A DNA stretch of 64,000 bases from Bremerella volcania (GTDB lineage Bacteria; Planctomycetota; Planctomycetia; Pirellulales; Pirellulaceae). Under the pieces are notes generated by a model that was not told where the DNA came from, did no database searches, and saw only the letters and a list, made by a program, of their open reading frames with translations. Positions 29,937 through 39,741 of this stretch are shown piece after piece; within the stretch, counting starts at the first letter, position 1, and each line of letters opens with the position of its first letter. Where the stretch lies: the NCBI RefSeq assembly GCF_007748115.1, contig NZ_CP036289.1, positions 2,356,001 to 2,420,000 of the forward strand, given 5' to 3'. A program made the translations under genes and the position numbers.

Positions 29937-32621
29937 CTAGAACAACTCGAGCGAAGCGTCTAAGTCGGCCAGAACGGCATCCACTGCTTCATCATCCAGA
30001 GGCTTAGTCGAAGCGATGCGTTCGCAGGCGTTGTCGACCGAGTCAATGACGGCCGAATCTTGCGAAGGCAAGACGACTGCCTGAAAGGATAGAACCGAGA
30101 TGGCAGCTTCTGAAGGTGCCGCCGTGCCGTTTTCTTCTTTCACGTCGCCATGGGAAAGCGTCAGCTCAAAAGCGATCGGCTCTCCTTCCAGCACGCTTGT
30201 TTGCGATGTCTCGGCCATTGGCGGCTGGATAGCGTCATCGTTGACGGTGGAGGTGTTCGGAGACGCGGTGAACGCGAACGACGAGAGGGGTTCCGGATCG
30301 ACCGACTGCTGGGATTCCGACTGAAAAGCAATCGCATCCGACAGCAGTAAGAGATCATGCTTGTTCAAGGAGCCGTCGGCGTTGACGTCAAAATAAGGGA
30401 TGCCGGGCGTATGCGTCGAATTAATCGCATAGCTTCCGGATGGCGACGAGAGCGTCGCTTGTGGATTGATCAGTTCACCGAAAGCCAGGTCGAAATCGAT
30501 TTGATCGATCTCCCCGTCATGGTTCAGGTCGGCAGGATTGAGCGGGTTATGCCAGGAGTCGTCGGCGATCGACACCGACCAGGCAACTCGGCTGGCGCCT
30601 GCCTGGGGGGTTAAGCTGACGTTGGCTTCCGTCAGCGAGCTGAAGAAGACCTCTGTTCCGTCCGGGGCCGTTACCTTCAGGCGGTAGCTCCCGTCGACGT
30701 CAAACGGAAGCGAGAACGCTCCGAATTCGTTGGTTACAACCGTATGAGGGCGCCCTACGACCAGGTTGTCAAGGCCGACATAGTGGATTGCACGGCGCGG
30801 GTCATCGGTATTGGTCAGGTGTCCGCGGGCGATTGCGTAGGCCGCTTCCGGCAAGTCCAGTTCGACGACCATGGTTTCGAACGTTCCCGCAGCCATGGGG
30901 CTGGTGGTGTATCGTCCCAGCAAGTTGTCTTGTGAGTCGTATAGTTCCAAGATGCCTACATCGCCGTCCACTTCGGCGAACGCGTCAATCGCCACTCGGC
31001 TGACTGGGTTATCGAAGGCAATTTTCAGCTGACGCTTTTCTGACCAGACATTGCTCCAGCTTCCACCAGAGTAGTTGTAGAAGCCACGACTGCCGGTGCT
31101 GGCAAGCGAACTGTTGCGAGCCGCAACGTCGGCAAAGCCTGGGGCGATCTCCGATCCTTCCGCGGTTAACGTTACGCCGCCGATCGGATCGTAGAAGATC
31201 TCGCCATGTGAATAGTCATCCGGCTCGATGATCGTTTGCGTGACTTGCGGGTTGCCAGCCAGATCGACGACTTCAACGGTCCAGCCGGCCAGGCCTTGCT
31301 CGCCGGCGTTAAAAATGCCGTCGTCGTTCTGGTCGTAGGTGATGTAGCCCGTGAAACCATGAACGTCAGTCGAGTCGATATGAGCGGTGGAAGCGAGCAG
31401 CGACTGCGAGTGAATGTGCCCTGTCTCGTCGACAATACGTACTTCGATATCGTGTGGACTTGAGTCAGGCAGTTGAATCAGGAAGTCAAAATCGGCCGTG
31501 TAGTCATCGATCGCAGGGCCTGTTAACCACTGTCCGCCATCCAGGCGAAATTCGATATGGCTCAAGCGATTGGTCGTGACCGAGTTTTGCAGACCCCAGG
31601 AATTCTGATTGGGGAGCACCCCGATCGCTGCGTTGCCGCTAATTCGCATTTGATTGGAAACGGGATCAAATTGGCTGCTGGCAGAGAATGAGATCGGCAC
31701 GTCAAAGACGTCGAAGATTCCATCTCCGTCGGAATCTTTCCAGCCGATCGACTCCAGTGACGACGTGCTGCTGGTATGGCTGGCATAAGCGGCCAGCAGC
31801 GAGGCCGATTCTCGGAGCAGACTTGTTTCGATGGTGCCAGGCGATGGGTTGCCGTCGTGGGCATTGGTGTTCTGGGTGTTGTAATAGCCGCGGGTATCTT
31901 CGTAGTCGCCGGAACCTTGGTATTCGTCCATCGCCCAGAATTGGTGGGAAACCTCGTGAGCAATCGTGCTGGCAGGCCGTTCGGATGGAACCGCGAGGAA
32001 CGAGCCACCGGCGAGCGAGAATCCACCGAGTACGCTTCCCGGAGCAAATAGGCCGTCGGAATCGTTTTCGGCATTGATCACAAAAATGGTGAATGCCCAG
32101 TTCGTATCGTTGGCCACTCGCTGGCTGTGATTGAACAGTCGAACGTCGTTGTCGATTTTGTCGGACCGCTCGGCCCCCACGTAATCGAGAAATTCGCTAA
32201 CCCAGATGTCGAGGTCGGTCGCGACGCGGGTAATCGGTTCGATGCCGATCGGAATCGGGTTATCGGCATAAGTGTAGTCGATCTCGAAATTCAACTGGTG
32301 AACGTTCGACTGAAGTGCCAAGGTATCGACCCACCACTGCAGCCCTTCTTCGATCCGCTGCTTTACCTGGTTGGTGTGCGTGGCGTTCCAGTTCTCGGTA
32401 TTGGGGTCGGTCGTACCGTCCGACTCAAAGAATACGACGGTTACCGAGACGTCTCCCAGCATGAACTCGCCGGTATCCAGCGGTTGGGCGTTCAGGGGAA
32501 TGGCGGAGAGAGCGAGCCGTGATTCGAGTTGTTCGATCCTCTGCATGCGACGCGCAGACTTACCTGCCCGCTTTTTCGCCCCGCGCTGAGCGGAGCGTCG
32601 ATGAGAGGAGGATCGAAGCAT
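29937..32621 (-). CDS. LEPR-XLL surface protein with HExxH metallopeptidase-like site and dockerin
   Basis: The product is 894 residues. After about 28 Arg/Lys-rich residues comes the LEPR-XLL motif (IEQLESRLALSA, 29-40). The N-terminal 300 residues hold the zinc motif HEVSHQFWAMDEY (His222, Glu223, His226), with the following DEY similar to M6/M64-type peptidases, where an acidic residue or His completes the site. An SdrD-like B segment (YDQNDDGIFNAGEQGLAGW) lies at about 420-450. A dockerin-like pair of calcium loops lies at about 690-765 (DLNHDGEIDQIDF and DVNADGSLNKHDL). The C-terminus is acidic and ends ADLDASLELF. It is convergent with the giant gene and tandem with the gene that starts at 34677. 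Peptidase activity is predicted only. Confidence 0.9.
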   Translation of the reverse strand: MLRSSSHRRSAQRGAKKRAGKSARRMQRIEQLESRLALSAIPLNAQPLDTGEFMLGDVSVTVVFFESDGTTDPNTENWNATHTNQVKQRIEEGLQWWVDTLALQSNVHQLNFEIDYTYADNPIPIGIEPITRVATDLDIWVSEFLDYVGAERSDKIDNDVRLFNHSQRVANDTNWAFTIFVINAENDSDGLFAPGSVLGGFSLAGGSFLAVPSERPASTIAHEVSHQFWAMDEYQGSGDYEDTRGYYNTQNTNAHDGNPSPGTIETSLLRESASLLAAYASHTSSTSSLESIGWKDSDGDGIFDVFDVPISFSASSQFDPVSNQMRISGNAAIGVLPNQNSWGLQNSVTTNRLSHIEFRLDGGQWLTGPAIDDYTADFDFLIQLPDSSPHDIEVRIVDETGHIHSQSLLASTAHIDSTDVHGFTGYITYDQNDDGIFNAGEQGLAGWTVEVVDLAGNPQVTQTIIEPDDYSHGEIFYDPIGGVTLTAEGSEIAPGFADVAARNSSLASTGSRGFYNYSGGSWSNVWSEKRQLKIAFDNPVSRVAIDAFAEVDGDVGILELYDSQDNLLGRYTTSPMAAGTFETMVVELDLPEAAYAIARGHLTNTDDPRRAIHYVGLDNLVVGRPHTVVTNEFGAFSLPFDVDGSYRLKVTAPDGTEVFFSSLTEANVSLTPQAGASRVAWSVSIADDSWHNPLNPADLNHDGEIDQIDFDLAFGELINPQATLSSPSGSYAINSTHTPGIPYFDVNADGSLNKHDLLLLSDAIAFQSESQQSVDPEPLSSFAFTASPNTSTVNDDAIQPPMAETSQTSVLEGEPIAFELTLSHGDVKEENGTAAPSEAAISVLSFQAVVLPSQDSAVIDSVDNACERIASTKPLDDEAVDAVLADLDASLELF

Positions 32622-32712
32622 GATTTAATCCAGCGGATATTCGCCAGGAAAGGGACGGAAGGTGCCTAGAGGACCGAGTTAGGGCCTGCGTTATGGGGGC
32701 TCATCGGACCGA

Positions 32713-34677
32713 TTACAGGGTGCTTTCATCCTCCCAGATCGCCAGCACTTCGTCGGCGTGTTCGGCAAACACTGCATCGTCCTCTTCCGAGGCGGACGAC
32801 GACTGGGAATCTTGGCTTGCCATGACGATCAAATCAGTTTGGTCATCAAGCGTTGAAATGACCGCGTCGGTGGTTTCCTCCACCGGCGAAACGACTTGGT
32901 TGTCCTCGCTTTCACTCTCGGACGACGACCCGGTCGGTGCCGTTTGGGTCAATGGAAGCGTTGTGCTCAAAGACTGGCCAGAGATATCGGAAGGCTTCTC
33001 TTCGGTGACGGTCGAGGGCGACGTGGTTGTGGTGGTCGTTTGCGGCGTCGAGCGGGCTGCTACCGATTCTCCTTCCAGGACGAACGAACTTCCCATCAGC
33101 GGCGCGCCACCGAGGTCGCCTGGGTAGCCGGCAGGATAGACGCGTGTGGACGCTGTCTGATCCGATTTGCCATAGTTTTGGATGAACAAACTGAAGTCAG
33201 CCAGATCGACCTTGCCGTTGTTGTTGAAGTCGTACTTGCGGAGATTGGGATTGTCATTCACAAGCTTGCCATACTGACCGATGAAGCCAGCGAAGTCGTT
33301 AATGCCGATCTTGCGGTCTTCACCGTTGGTACCGACGTCGTAGATCACCGGCCAAACTTCAAAGTTGTGGCTGGCCGTGGCGGAACCATTGATCACGGCT
33401 GCGACGCTGGTCGTCGTATTGATCACCGTGGCGTTGGTATCAACCAGAGTGATGTCGGAAGACGGGGTAAAGGTCAGTTCGCCATTGGTATAGTCCACTG
33501 GGAGTTCCATATCCGACTTCATCTGGATACGCCCTACCAGCGCATAACGATCGTCCCCCAGGTTGGTCGAGAGGGAACTGAAGCCAATGCGAATCGTTCC
33601 GTTTTGTTCATCGACATCCGAGGAGGTGATCGAGTATCGCACGTTGGTAGGATCTTCGGTTCGACCAATCGCTCGGACGAAGCTGAAGTCGTTGGTATCG
33701 TAGTTCAGCTCTACGAAGCCTGCCTGAACAGCGTTACCGGCGGGAGCCTTGGCGTAAACTTCGACGTAGAAGTGGTTCCATTCGTCAATGACGTCGACAT
33801 TCGACGGCAACGCATTCACCTCGCCGCCGGAAGTCCCGGTTTGGGTTGTGACGAATCGCAACTGATAGTCGGCATCAGGGGATGCGATCACTTCCAGGTC
33901 GACCCCTTCGAAGTAGACCTGGCCATCTGAGACTAGACTTTGCCCACCGAACTGATGTATCGAAAAGTATTCGTCAGCGCCGATGACGGCGTTGTAGAAG
34001 TCAGACCCTACTGCGGTCTCGCTCCCTGCCAGGCGTTCCAGTTGAGGTACGCCGTCGACGTAGATTGGTTGCCAGTCCTGAGGTGTCTGGTTGGGGTTCT
34101 CAAATAGGTCCACTTGATCGAAATGGAAATGCGGGATGAATGCCTCGGCCATGTCGTAGACGTTCGGCGTCTGGGCAGTCATCCGGAACGAGAGAACTTC
34201 GATTTCGCCCGTTATTGGGGTGGTAAACACGTTCTGCACGCCCAGACGTTCGATGTAGCCGTCGTACTGCACGTTGGGCGCGACAGGATCATACACAGAA
34301 ATAATCGAAGGGCCGAACATGATCCCCCCGGTACCGTAGGTCGGATCAAAGTCGAAGCCGGCAGCATCGTAGGTGACGTTGAAGTAGGCCGTGAAGAAAC
34401 CCTTGGCTTCGGCCGAGACGCTGCCGGGGACCGGGGTCACGTCGACCTCAGGCTCGTCGCGGCGGTCGTCGACGTAGGCCTTGATCAGGAACTGTTCCCC
34501 CTGTTCGATCTGCGTGATCGGATTCCCATGCAAGTCGGTGGCGGCCAGGCGCAGCGAAAGCAACTCGGTGGTCGCATTGAGCATTTCGCGACCTTCAAGC
34601 ACCTCAAGACGCGAGACGTGATTCCAGTGGCGACGAAGCGAATTCAGAGAGGCCGAACGGGAGCTTGCTTTTTTCAT
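32713..34677 (-). CDS. LEPR-XLL protein with two cohesin-like domains and a dockerin
   Basis: The product is 654 residues. LEPR-XLL is at 24-35 (LEVLEGREMLNA). Two beta-sandwich segments look cohesin-like: residues about 65-170 (FLIKAYVDD ... FNVTYDAAGFDF ... VLSFRMTA) and about 285-420 (FYVEVYAK ... VELNYDTNDFSFV ... ALVGRIQMKS). A dockerin-like EF-hand pair lies at about 444-500 (INDFAGFIGQYGK, LADFSLFIQNYGKS). A Ser/Thr/Glu-rich linker and an acidic tail (EEDDAVFAEHADEVLAIW) end the protein. No catalytic motif was seen. A scaffold or structural surface protein is the most likely role. It lies 91 bases upstream of the HExxH gene, so co-transcription is possible. Confidence 0.88.
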   Translation of the reverse strand: MKKASSRSASLNSLRRHWNHVSRLEVLEGREMLNATTELLSLRLAATDLHGNPITQIEQGEQFLIKAYVDDRRDEPEVDVTPVPGSVSAEAKGFFTAYFNVTYDAAGFDFDPTYGTGGIMFGPSIISVYDPVAPNVQYDGYIERLGVQNVFTTPITGEIEVLSFRMTAQTPNVYDMAEAFIPHFHFDQVDLFENPNQTPQDWQPIYVDGVPQLERLAGSETAVGSDFYNAVIGADEYFSIHQFGGQSLVSDGQVYFEGVDLEVIASPDADYQLRFVTTQTGTSGGEVNALPSNVDVIDEWNHFYVEVYAKAPAGNAVQAGFVELNYDTNDFSFVRAIGRTEDPTNVRYSITSSDVDEQNGTIRIGFSSLSTNLGDDRYALVGRIQMKSDMELPVDYTNGELTFTPSSDITLVDTNATVINTTTSVAAVINGSATASHNFEVWPVIYDVGTNGEDRKIGINDFAGFIGQYGKLVNDNPNLRKYDFNNNGKVDLADFSLFIQNYGKSDQTASTRVYPAGYPGDLGGAPLMGSSFVLEGESVAARSTPQTTTTTTSPSTVTEEKPSDISGQSLSTTLPLTQTAPTGSSSESESEDNQVVSPVEETTDAVISTLDDQTDLIVMASQDSQSSSASEEDDAVFAEHADEVLAIWEDESTL

Positions 34678-35192
34678 GGCGATTGCGCGATTGCTTCATG
34701 TCCCGAAAGATTCCGCGACATGATGGTGAAATAGGGTGACTTGCGACGATAAGGCGTGCCGCGAGCAAGAGTGCCTAGGTATCAGCGTAATTGCGAGTCT
34801 GGCCAACGCAATCGCGTAAACCCTTTGGTAGTTCTAACTTTAGGGATTATACCGGTTGTAACCCCAGAGATATCACGACAAGCCAAAACTTTGGACGATT
34901 TCAGGCCCCATTAGTTCCGGTAGAGAATGCAAATCCGGGAAATTTGGAATCTTTTCTTCAAGTCGCGAGGAACTTCTGCCCCGCAAGCTGCGACCAACTG
35001 GCTAGGTAACTGGAAAATTATGCGGATCGAGGGGGTTTTACTCCTATTAAGGGATCTGACGAGGGTAAGAAAAAGTTTGCAAAGGCAAAATTACCCAATT
35101 AGTCTGGATGACGCTGATCAAATCGCCCCAATTTCCCAAGTTGCTTATTTTGCTACTTGCCTAATCGAAAACATAGGTTGCCGTAGGTCGCC
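34678..35192. other. Divergent intergenic region between two LEPR-XLL genes
   Basis: These 515 bases separate the starts of the minus gene (34677) and the plus gene (35193) and must hold both promoters. The half next to 35193 is AT-rich. No clear promoter boxes, RNA gene or believable small ORF were seen. Confidence 0.4.
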
Positions 35193-37679
35193 ATGAAAAA
35201 GAACAAGAGCCGCCAGCACCAGGTCCTTTCCAAGTTGAACAAGCGAGCCAGACGGCAGCGAACCGTACGCCGCATGGAGCCGCTGGAAACTCGATCCATG
35301 CTGGCGGGGGATGTGATTGCCGCCGTCCATAACGACTACATGTCGCACGACGTGAACAACGACGGTGTCTTCGACCAGATGGACGTCGATACACTGCTGT
35401 TGAATCTCCAGTCGAAGCAAGCTCAGCAGATGGCTTCGCGTGGCCTTCTGGAAGGGGAGCAGACCCTTTACCTCGACGTCGATAACGACGGTCGATTAAC
35501 CACCCGCGACTTGCTTTCCGCGATGGATGCCTTGTCGCTGGAAGGGGAACTCGCCGACGGGACGTTCAGTGCCGACGTAAATCTTCGCCTGATCACCAGC
35601 GGCGGCAATGTCAACGAGACGCAGACCGGGATGGCCGACATCAACGAGACCTTCCAGTTGGAGGTATGGCTGGAGGATACGTCCACGAACCCATCGAGCA
35701 TTGATTCGGCCTACGTCGACATTACCTTCAATTCGGCACTTTTGACGATGGATCCTACCACGGATATCGTCTTGGGGCCTGGGTTCGTCAGCAATCTTGC
35801 TCCTGACGTTCCCAATAATGTCACTCCCTATGGTGCACTGAACAGTCAGAGTGACTTCAATAACTTTGCCCTGGCAAATACGCTGCGGTTCATCGGTGGT
35901 TCTTCCAACGGTGCGGGAACGATTGACGCGAATCTCGGTCGTTTGGTCGCGACGCTGACCTTCACCACCGTTGCGGAAGGGACTGTCGACTTTGAAGTGG
36001 TCGTCCAAGACAATCCCCAGAGCACCGATCCGGCTGACTTGGCGAGTTCGTTCAACAACACAACGCGCAGCGGTGATATGTTCAGCGATGCGAATGTGAA
36101 CGCCACCTTCTTCTCGGGTGCGGAACAAGGTGGGTTCCCCCTGGAAATCTCGCGTTGGACCGGTGGTACCGTTTCGCTCGATATCATGGCGGAACCAGTC
36201 TCCGGTGCGAACTTCGATTCTTACGAAGTCGTGGAAGACTACCAGGAGGCTCAAGCCGTTCCTGCAGGGGATAACGATCCTCCGGTCGTGACGATTAACG
36301 GCATCCAGTACTATGTTCTGGACGTGCTGGAAAACGACATGGACAACGTGCCCAGCGCTGTTTCGGCACCTCGCGATCGCTTCAATATCGACTCAGTTAC
36401 CCAGCCTGCCCAGGGCATGGTGACTCGTGAACTCGACGCTCAAAATGTGCAGGAAATCGTCGATGCGGGGATCGAATCGCACCAGGTACTGCTGTACCAG
36501 GTGCCAACGGGAGTGGGTGGCATCTCGGAATCGTTTACCTACACCATTACCGACAGCGGTTTGACCAACAACACTGGAACGACGACAGCCACCGTCTTCG
36601 TTACGATCACCGAAGTCGATCAGGCTGTGCTTCTGCTGGAAGACCCCTATCTACTTGAAGTCGTCGCAGGCATCGAGAGCGATGTGATCGACATCATGGA
36701 TAACGTCACGCCAGGCGAACCTTCTGACGTGCCGACCTTCATCGGATTCTTCGATGAAAATGGCGGTCCTCTGACCGCTGGCGATCTGCAAGGTACGTTC
36801 ACGCCGGTTCTGGATGGAATGAACAATCCTACCGGGGAGTTCACCTACGTGTCGAACATTCCTGGTCTGACTGAGATGATCACTTACCAGGTCAGCGACG
36901 GTAACAACCAGATCACCACCGGCACCATCATCTTCAAGACGCTGTTTGACAGCCTGCTTTCCGGTGTCGTTTACTTTGACGCCGACAACGATGGTGTTGT
37001 CGATGACAATGCCAATACCAATGCCAGCCCCGAAATGCGGATTGGCGGCGTGACGATCGAATTGCTGGATAACGGCGGATCGGTGGTTGCCAGTACGATC
37101 ACCGACGCTTATGGGGCATACGTCTTCGCTGGCTTCGACGAAGGAACTTATTCGGTCCGCATTACCGATCCTCGCTTTACGCGTAAGGGGATTACCTCCA
37201 GCGGTAGCTTTACGCTTAGCGGTAATACGATCAGCGGCATCCAGGTTGGCGGCGGTCAGCCGGGTATCTTCACCGGTTTGAACTTCGGGTACCGCGGCCG
37301 CGATTACCAGTACATCGGCTTGGGTGATTCGATCGCATCGAACACTGAAGACAGCATCGTGCTGGCGTTCTCGAAGCCAGGCGGTCTGGATTCGCTCGAA
37401 TGGTATGCCGTGGACCTGGGCTGGGAAAACCTGGTGAATGTCCGATCCGATCTCTCCTTCTTCGATACCGCCACCGGGGCAAGCCAAATTGCCTTTGAGG
37501 TAGCCGTCGATGGGTTGGACGATCCGGTGATCGTGGTTCAGGCCTTCTCGCCATCGACCCCTGGTTACATGGTCGTTGCCAATGGACCTGAGGGCATGAT
37601 CGTTCGCATCAATGGTGGAGCCTCGGCCGTCATGACCAATCTGGCGGCAGCCGTCGATGCGGCTTTTGCCAGCCTGTAA
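35193..37679 (+). CDS. LEPR-XLL protein with N-terminal dockerin, cohesin-like and cadherin/SdrD-like domains
   Basis: The product is 828 residues. The first 27 residues are very basic. LEPR-XLL is at 28-40 (MEPLETRSMLAGD). Unlike its neighbours, the dockerin-like EF-hand pair comes straight after it (DVNNDGVFDQMDV at 53-65, DVDNDGRLTTRDL at 95-107). A cohesin-like beta domain follows (about 127-310, with FQLEVW and VDITFNSALL). Cadherin/Big-type segments span about 365-590, and an SdrD-like B domain lies at about 590-680 (LSGVVYFDADNDGVVDD ... TITDAYGAYVFAGF). The C-terminal region contains no recognisable enzyme motif. The short C-terminus (AAFASL) lacks the acidic tail of its paralogues. 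Confidence 0.88.
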   Translation: MKKNKSRQHQVLSKLNKRARRQRTVRRMEPLETRSMLAGDVIAAVHNDYMSHDVNNDGVFDQMDVDTLLLNLQSKQAQQMASRGLLEGEQTLYLDVDNDGRLTTRDLLSAMDALSLEGELADGTFSADVNLRLITSGGNVNETQTGMADINETFQLEVWLEDTSTNPSSIDSAYVDITFNSALLTMDPTTDIVLGPGFVSNLAPDVPNNVTPYGALNSQSDFNNFALANTLRFIGGSSNGAGTIDANLGRLVATLTFTTVAEGTVDFEVVVQDNPQSTDPADLASSFNNTTRSGDMFSDANVNATFFSGAEQGGFPLEISRWTGGTVSLDIMAEPVSGANFDSYEVVEDYQEAQAVPAGDNDPPVVTINGIQYYVLDVLENDMDNVPSAVSAPRDRFNIDSVTQPAQGMVTRELDAQNVQEIVDAGIESHQVLLYQVPTGVGGISESFTYTITDSGLTNNTGTTTATVFVTITEVDQAVLLLEDPYLLEVVAGIESDVIDIMDNVTPGEPSDVPTFIGFFDENGGPLTAGDLQGTFTPVLDGMNNPTGEFTYVSNIPGLTEMITYQVSDGNNQITTGTIIFKTLFDSLLSGVVYFDADNDGVVDDNANTNASPEMRIGGVTIELLDNGGSVVASTITDAYGAYVFAGFDEGTYSVRITDPRFTRKGITSSGSFTLSGNTISGIQVGGGQPGIFTGLNFGYRGRDYQYIGLGDSIASNTEDSIVLAFSKPGGLDSLEWYAVDLGWENLVNVRSDLSFFDTATGASQIAFEVAVDGLDDPVIVVQAFSPSTPGYMVVANGPEGMIVRINGGASAVMTNLAAAVDAAFASL

Positions 37680-37699
37680 GCCTCTAGCAGGCAATTAAC

Positions 37700-37738
37700 A
37701 AAAAAAGAGCCGATCCTTCGGGACCGGCTCTTTTTATT
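37700..37738. terminator. Bidirectional rho-independent terminator with UUCG loop
   Basis: Arms GAGCCGATCC and GGACCGGCTC (one mismatch) close a TTCG loop, with an A run before and a T run after. This serves the convergent genes ending at 37679 and 37761. Confidence 0.9.
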
Positions 37739-37760
37739 TCTTGAACGACTCCGCTTCGGC

Positions 37761-39203
37761 TTAGTAGTGGTATTCCATACCGAAGGTCAGGCCGACAACC
37801 CAGAAGTCCTGTTCGATGAAGCTGAACTGAGGATCGGTTGGGTTAACGACGCTGGGGTCGATGTTCGGATTGATCAAGGTCGCTGCGGTCGATACGTCGC
37901 TGAAGTACACGAAGTTGGCCCCCAACTTGAAGTCGAGGTTGCAGTTGTAAGCGTAGATCATATCGACCGTCGCTTCAGGAATGTAAGCGAACTGATCGCG
38001 GCTAAAGCTGCCCGAGTTGGTGCTGCGAGCGTAGATCCCCTGATTGTCCGACAGGACGCCGTTGATGGTCGTCGAGCCAGAAATAGTGGCTTCCTGCTTC
38101 ATGCCACCCAGGCTGATCTTACCCATCGCACGCCAGCTGAAAGGGCCGTCCTGGAATTCGGCGATCAAACCCAACTGGCCGCCGTGGAATTCGTTGGTCG
38201 CGGCGAAGCTGTCTCGGTAGGCAACCACGTCACCGACCGAAAGCGTACTACCGGTGTCTTGGTTGGTGAACTGAGCGTTAATCGCGAAGCTGTCTTCAAA
38301 CTTGGCGTAGCTATAACCGGTGACGAAGTCCCAGCGGTTGCCGTGGTTGGTGTGAATATGCTTGGTGACGAAGACGTCGCCCATGTACAGGTTGTTTTCG
38401 TTGTTCAGGGCAATCGTCGTATTGTCCGCGGCGTTGGTACCGGTACCCGGCAAGGCCACAACCACCGAATCTTGCAAGCCGGTGTTGGTGTTAAAGAACG
38501 GGAATGCCAACGTCGTGAAGGAATTGGAACCGGTGTTGTAGTTGGCTCCATCGTCTTCCAGTGCCAGGAAACGGCCGCCGACACTCCAGTTTTGGTAATC
38601 GTCCAGCCATAGGCCAATCGTGATACGGCCACCCAGGCTGGCATCGCCCGATTCATACCCGTCGCCGAACAGAACTCGCGTGGTGGCGGCACCCAGAATG
38701 CCTTCGTCCGCCGGATCGCTGGTCGTCAGGATCGCTGGGTAATTTCCACCGTGACGCCAGACAACCAGCGTGTCGAAGCTTCCGTAAGCTCGAGGTGGAA
38801 GTGCACAACCGTCGTCGCAGGCACCGCCGGCGACGTTTTCGTATTGAACGTAATCGCCGGCAGGTTCGTACATCGAACCATCGACCGGACCACCGTATTG
38901 CATGCCGGGGTTCGTTTGACCGTTGGCATTGGCGGCAGCCATGTAAGCATAAGGATCGGGAGCGCCCATCATGGGACCAGGGCCAGCCATGGGGCCCATT
39001 GGGCCAGGAGCACCCATCATCGCTTGAGGTGCATACCCCGGTTGCATCCCAGCTGGTGGCATTCCGACGGGATTATAGGGAGCAGGAGCACCGGCGGGAT
39101 ATGGGGATCCCATCGGAGCATAACCCTCTTGGGCAAAGGATCGACCTGAGCCGAGTAGCACGGCCGCGATCGAGAAAGCTAGGGTGGAGTAGTTAAGCTT
39201 CAT
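37761..39203 (-). CDS. BBP7-family outer-membrane beta-barrel protein (second copy)
   Basis: The start at 39203 gives a signal peptide (cleavage after SFA, residue 24) and 480 residues in all. A Pro/Gly/Met-rich segment (25-110) precedes the barrel. BBP7 features include RAYGSFDTLVVWRHGGNYP, SLGGRITIGLWLDD, GNRWDFVTGYSYAKF and a C-terminal WVVGLTFGMEYHY ending in an aromatic residue. It is probably an outer-membrane protein of unknown cargo. It is related to but clearly diverged from the copy at 8542, whose N-terminal Cys-rich segment it lacks. It is divergent from the SecA-like gene. Confidence 0.9.
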   Translation of the reverse strand: MKLNYSTLAFSIAAVLLGSGRSFAQEGYAPMGSPYPAGAPAPYNPVGMPPAGMQPGYAPQAMMGAPGPMGPMAGPGPMMGAPDPYAYMAAANANGQTNPGMQYGGPVDGSMYEPAGDYVQYENVAGGACDDGCALPPRAYGSFDTLVVWRHGGNYPAILTTSDPADEGILGAATTRVLFGDGYESGDASLGGRITIGLWLDDYQNWSVGGRFLALEDDGANYNTGSNSFTTLAFPFFNTNTGLQDSVVVALPGTGTNAADNTTIALNNENNLYMGDVFVTKHIHTNHGNRWDFVTGYSYAKFEDSFAINAQFTNQDTGSTLSVGDVVAYRDSFAATNEFHGGQLGLIAEFQDGPFSWRAMGKISLGGMKQEATISGSTTINGVLSDNQGIYARSTNSGSFSRDQFAYIPEATVDMIYAYNCNLDFKLGANFVYFSDVSTAATLINPNIDPSVVNPTDPQFSFIEQDFWVVGLTFGMEYHY

Positions 39204-39741
39204 GTTGTGTGCTCGCAAACTAATGCTGTCGCTCCCAAGGCCCTGCCTCGTTCCGAAGTACGGAAGGAGTTACAAGAGCTACCGCTTGCGTCTGATGGAC
39301 ATCCAAAATCGAATAGCCAACGACTAACTTGGTTTCATAACGAGCCAAGTCGATCGGGCGGAATGGTTTCTTTTGTCAGGACGCTCGCCCTGCGCTCGAA
39401 CGGTCCGCGTACGATTATTCCGGACGTATTAGGAATGTCGGCCGTCAGGTGTGTGCCGGTTAAGCAAAAAGCAAGGTGCAACCCGTATAAACGGAATTCT
39501 CCAACCAGAACGGCGGGAAATCGTGAAAATGGGTGTTTTAGGAAGAGTTTGACGACTATGTCAGGTCGTGCAGGTCGTAGTGGACCTTGTATCGATCAAG
39601 CTTGGCAAATCTTAGGAATCCCCTTGCGGAATATTGGGAACGGAAAGACTTGTCTTTCATACTAAAATCTAATGTGGGCAACGGTTAGAATGCCCCAACC
39701 ACCTATCGTAGTGGCAGCACACCTACGGGGACCGTAATAGT
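39204..39741. other. Divergent intergenic region between BBP7 and the SecA-like gene
   Basis: This is 538 bases without a convincing gene; the plus frame at 39207-39665 has no protein-like pattern. Promoters for both flanking genes should lie here. A GTATAAAC element near 39486 is a weak -10 candidate. Confidence 0.4.

Noticed and set aside
34927-35196. Plus-strand open frame of 89 codons upstream of the 35193 gene
   Set aside because: It overlaps the start of a well-supported gene in another frame and has no recognisable features.
39207-39665. Plus-strand open frame of 152 codons between BBP7 and the SecA-like gene
   Set aside because: No ribosome-binding site, no hydrophobic core and erratic composition; it lies in an AT-richer divergent promoter region.
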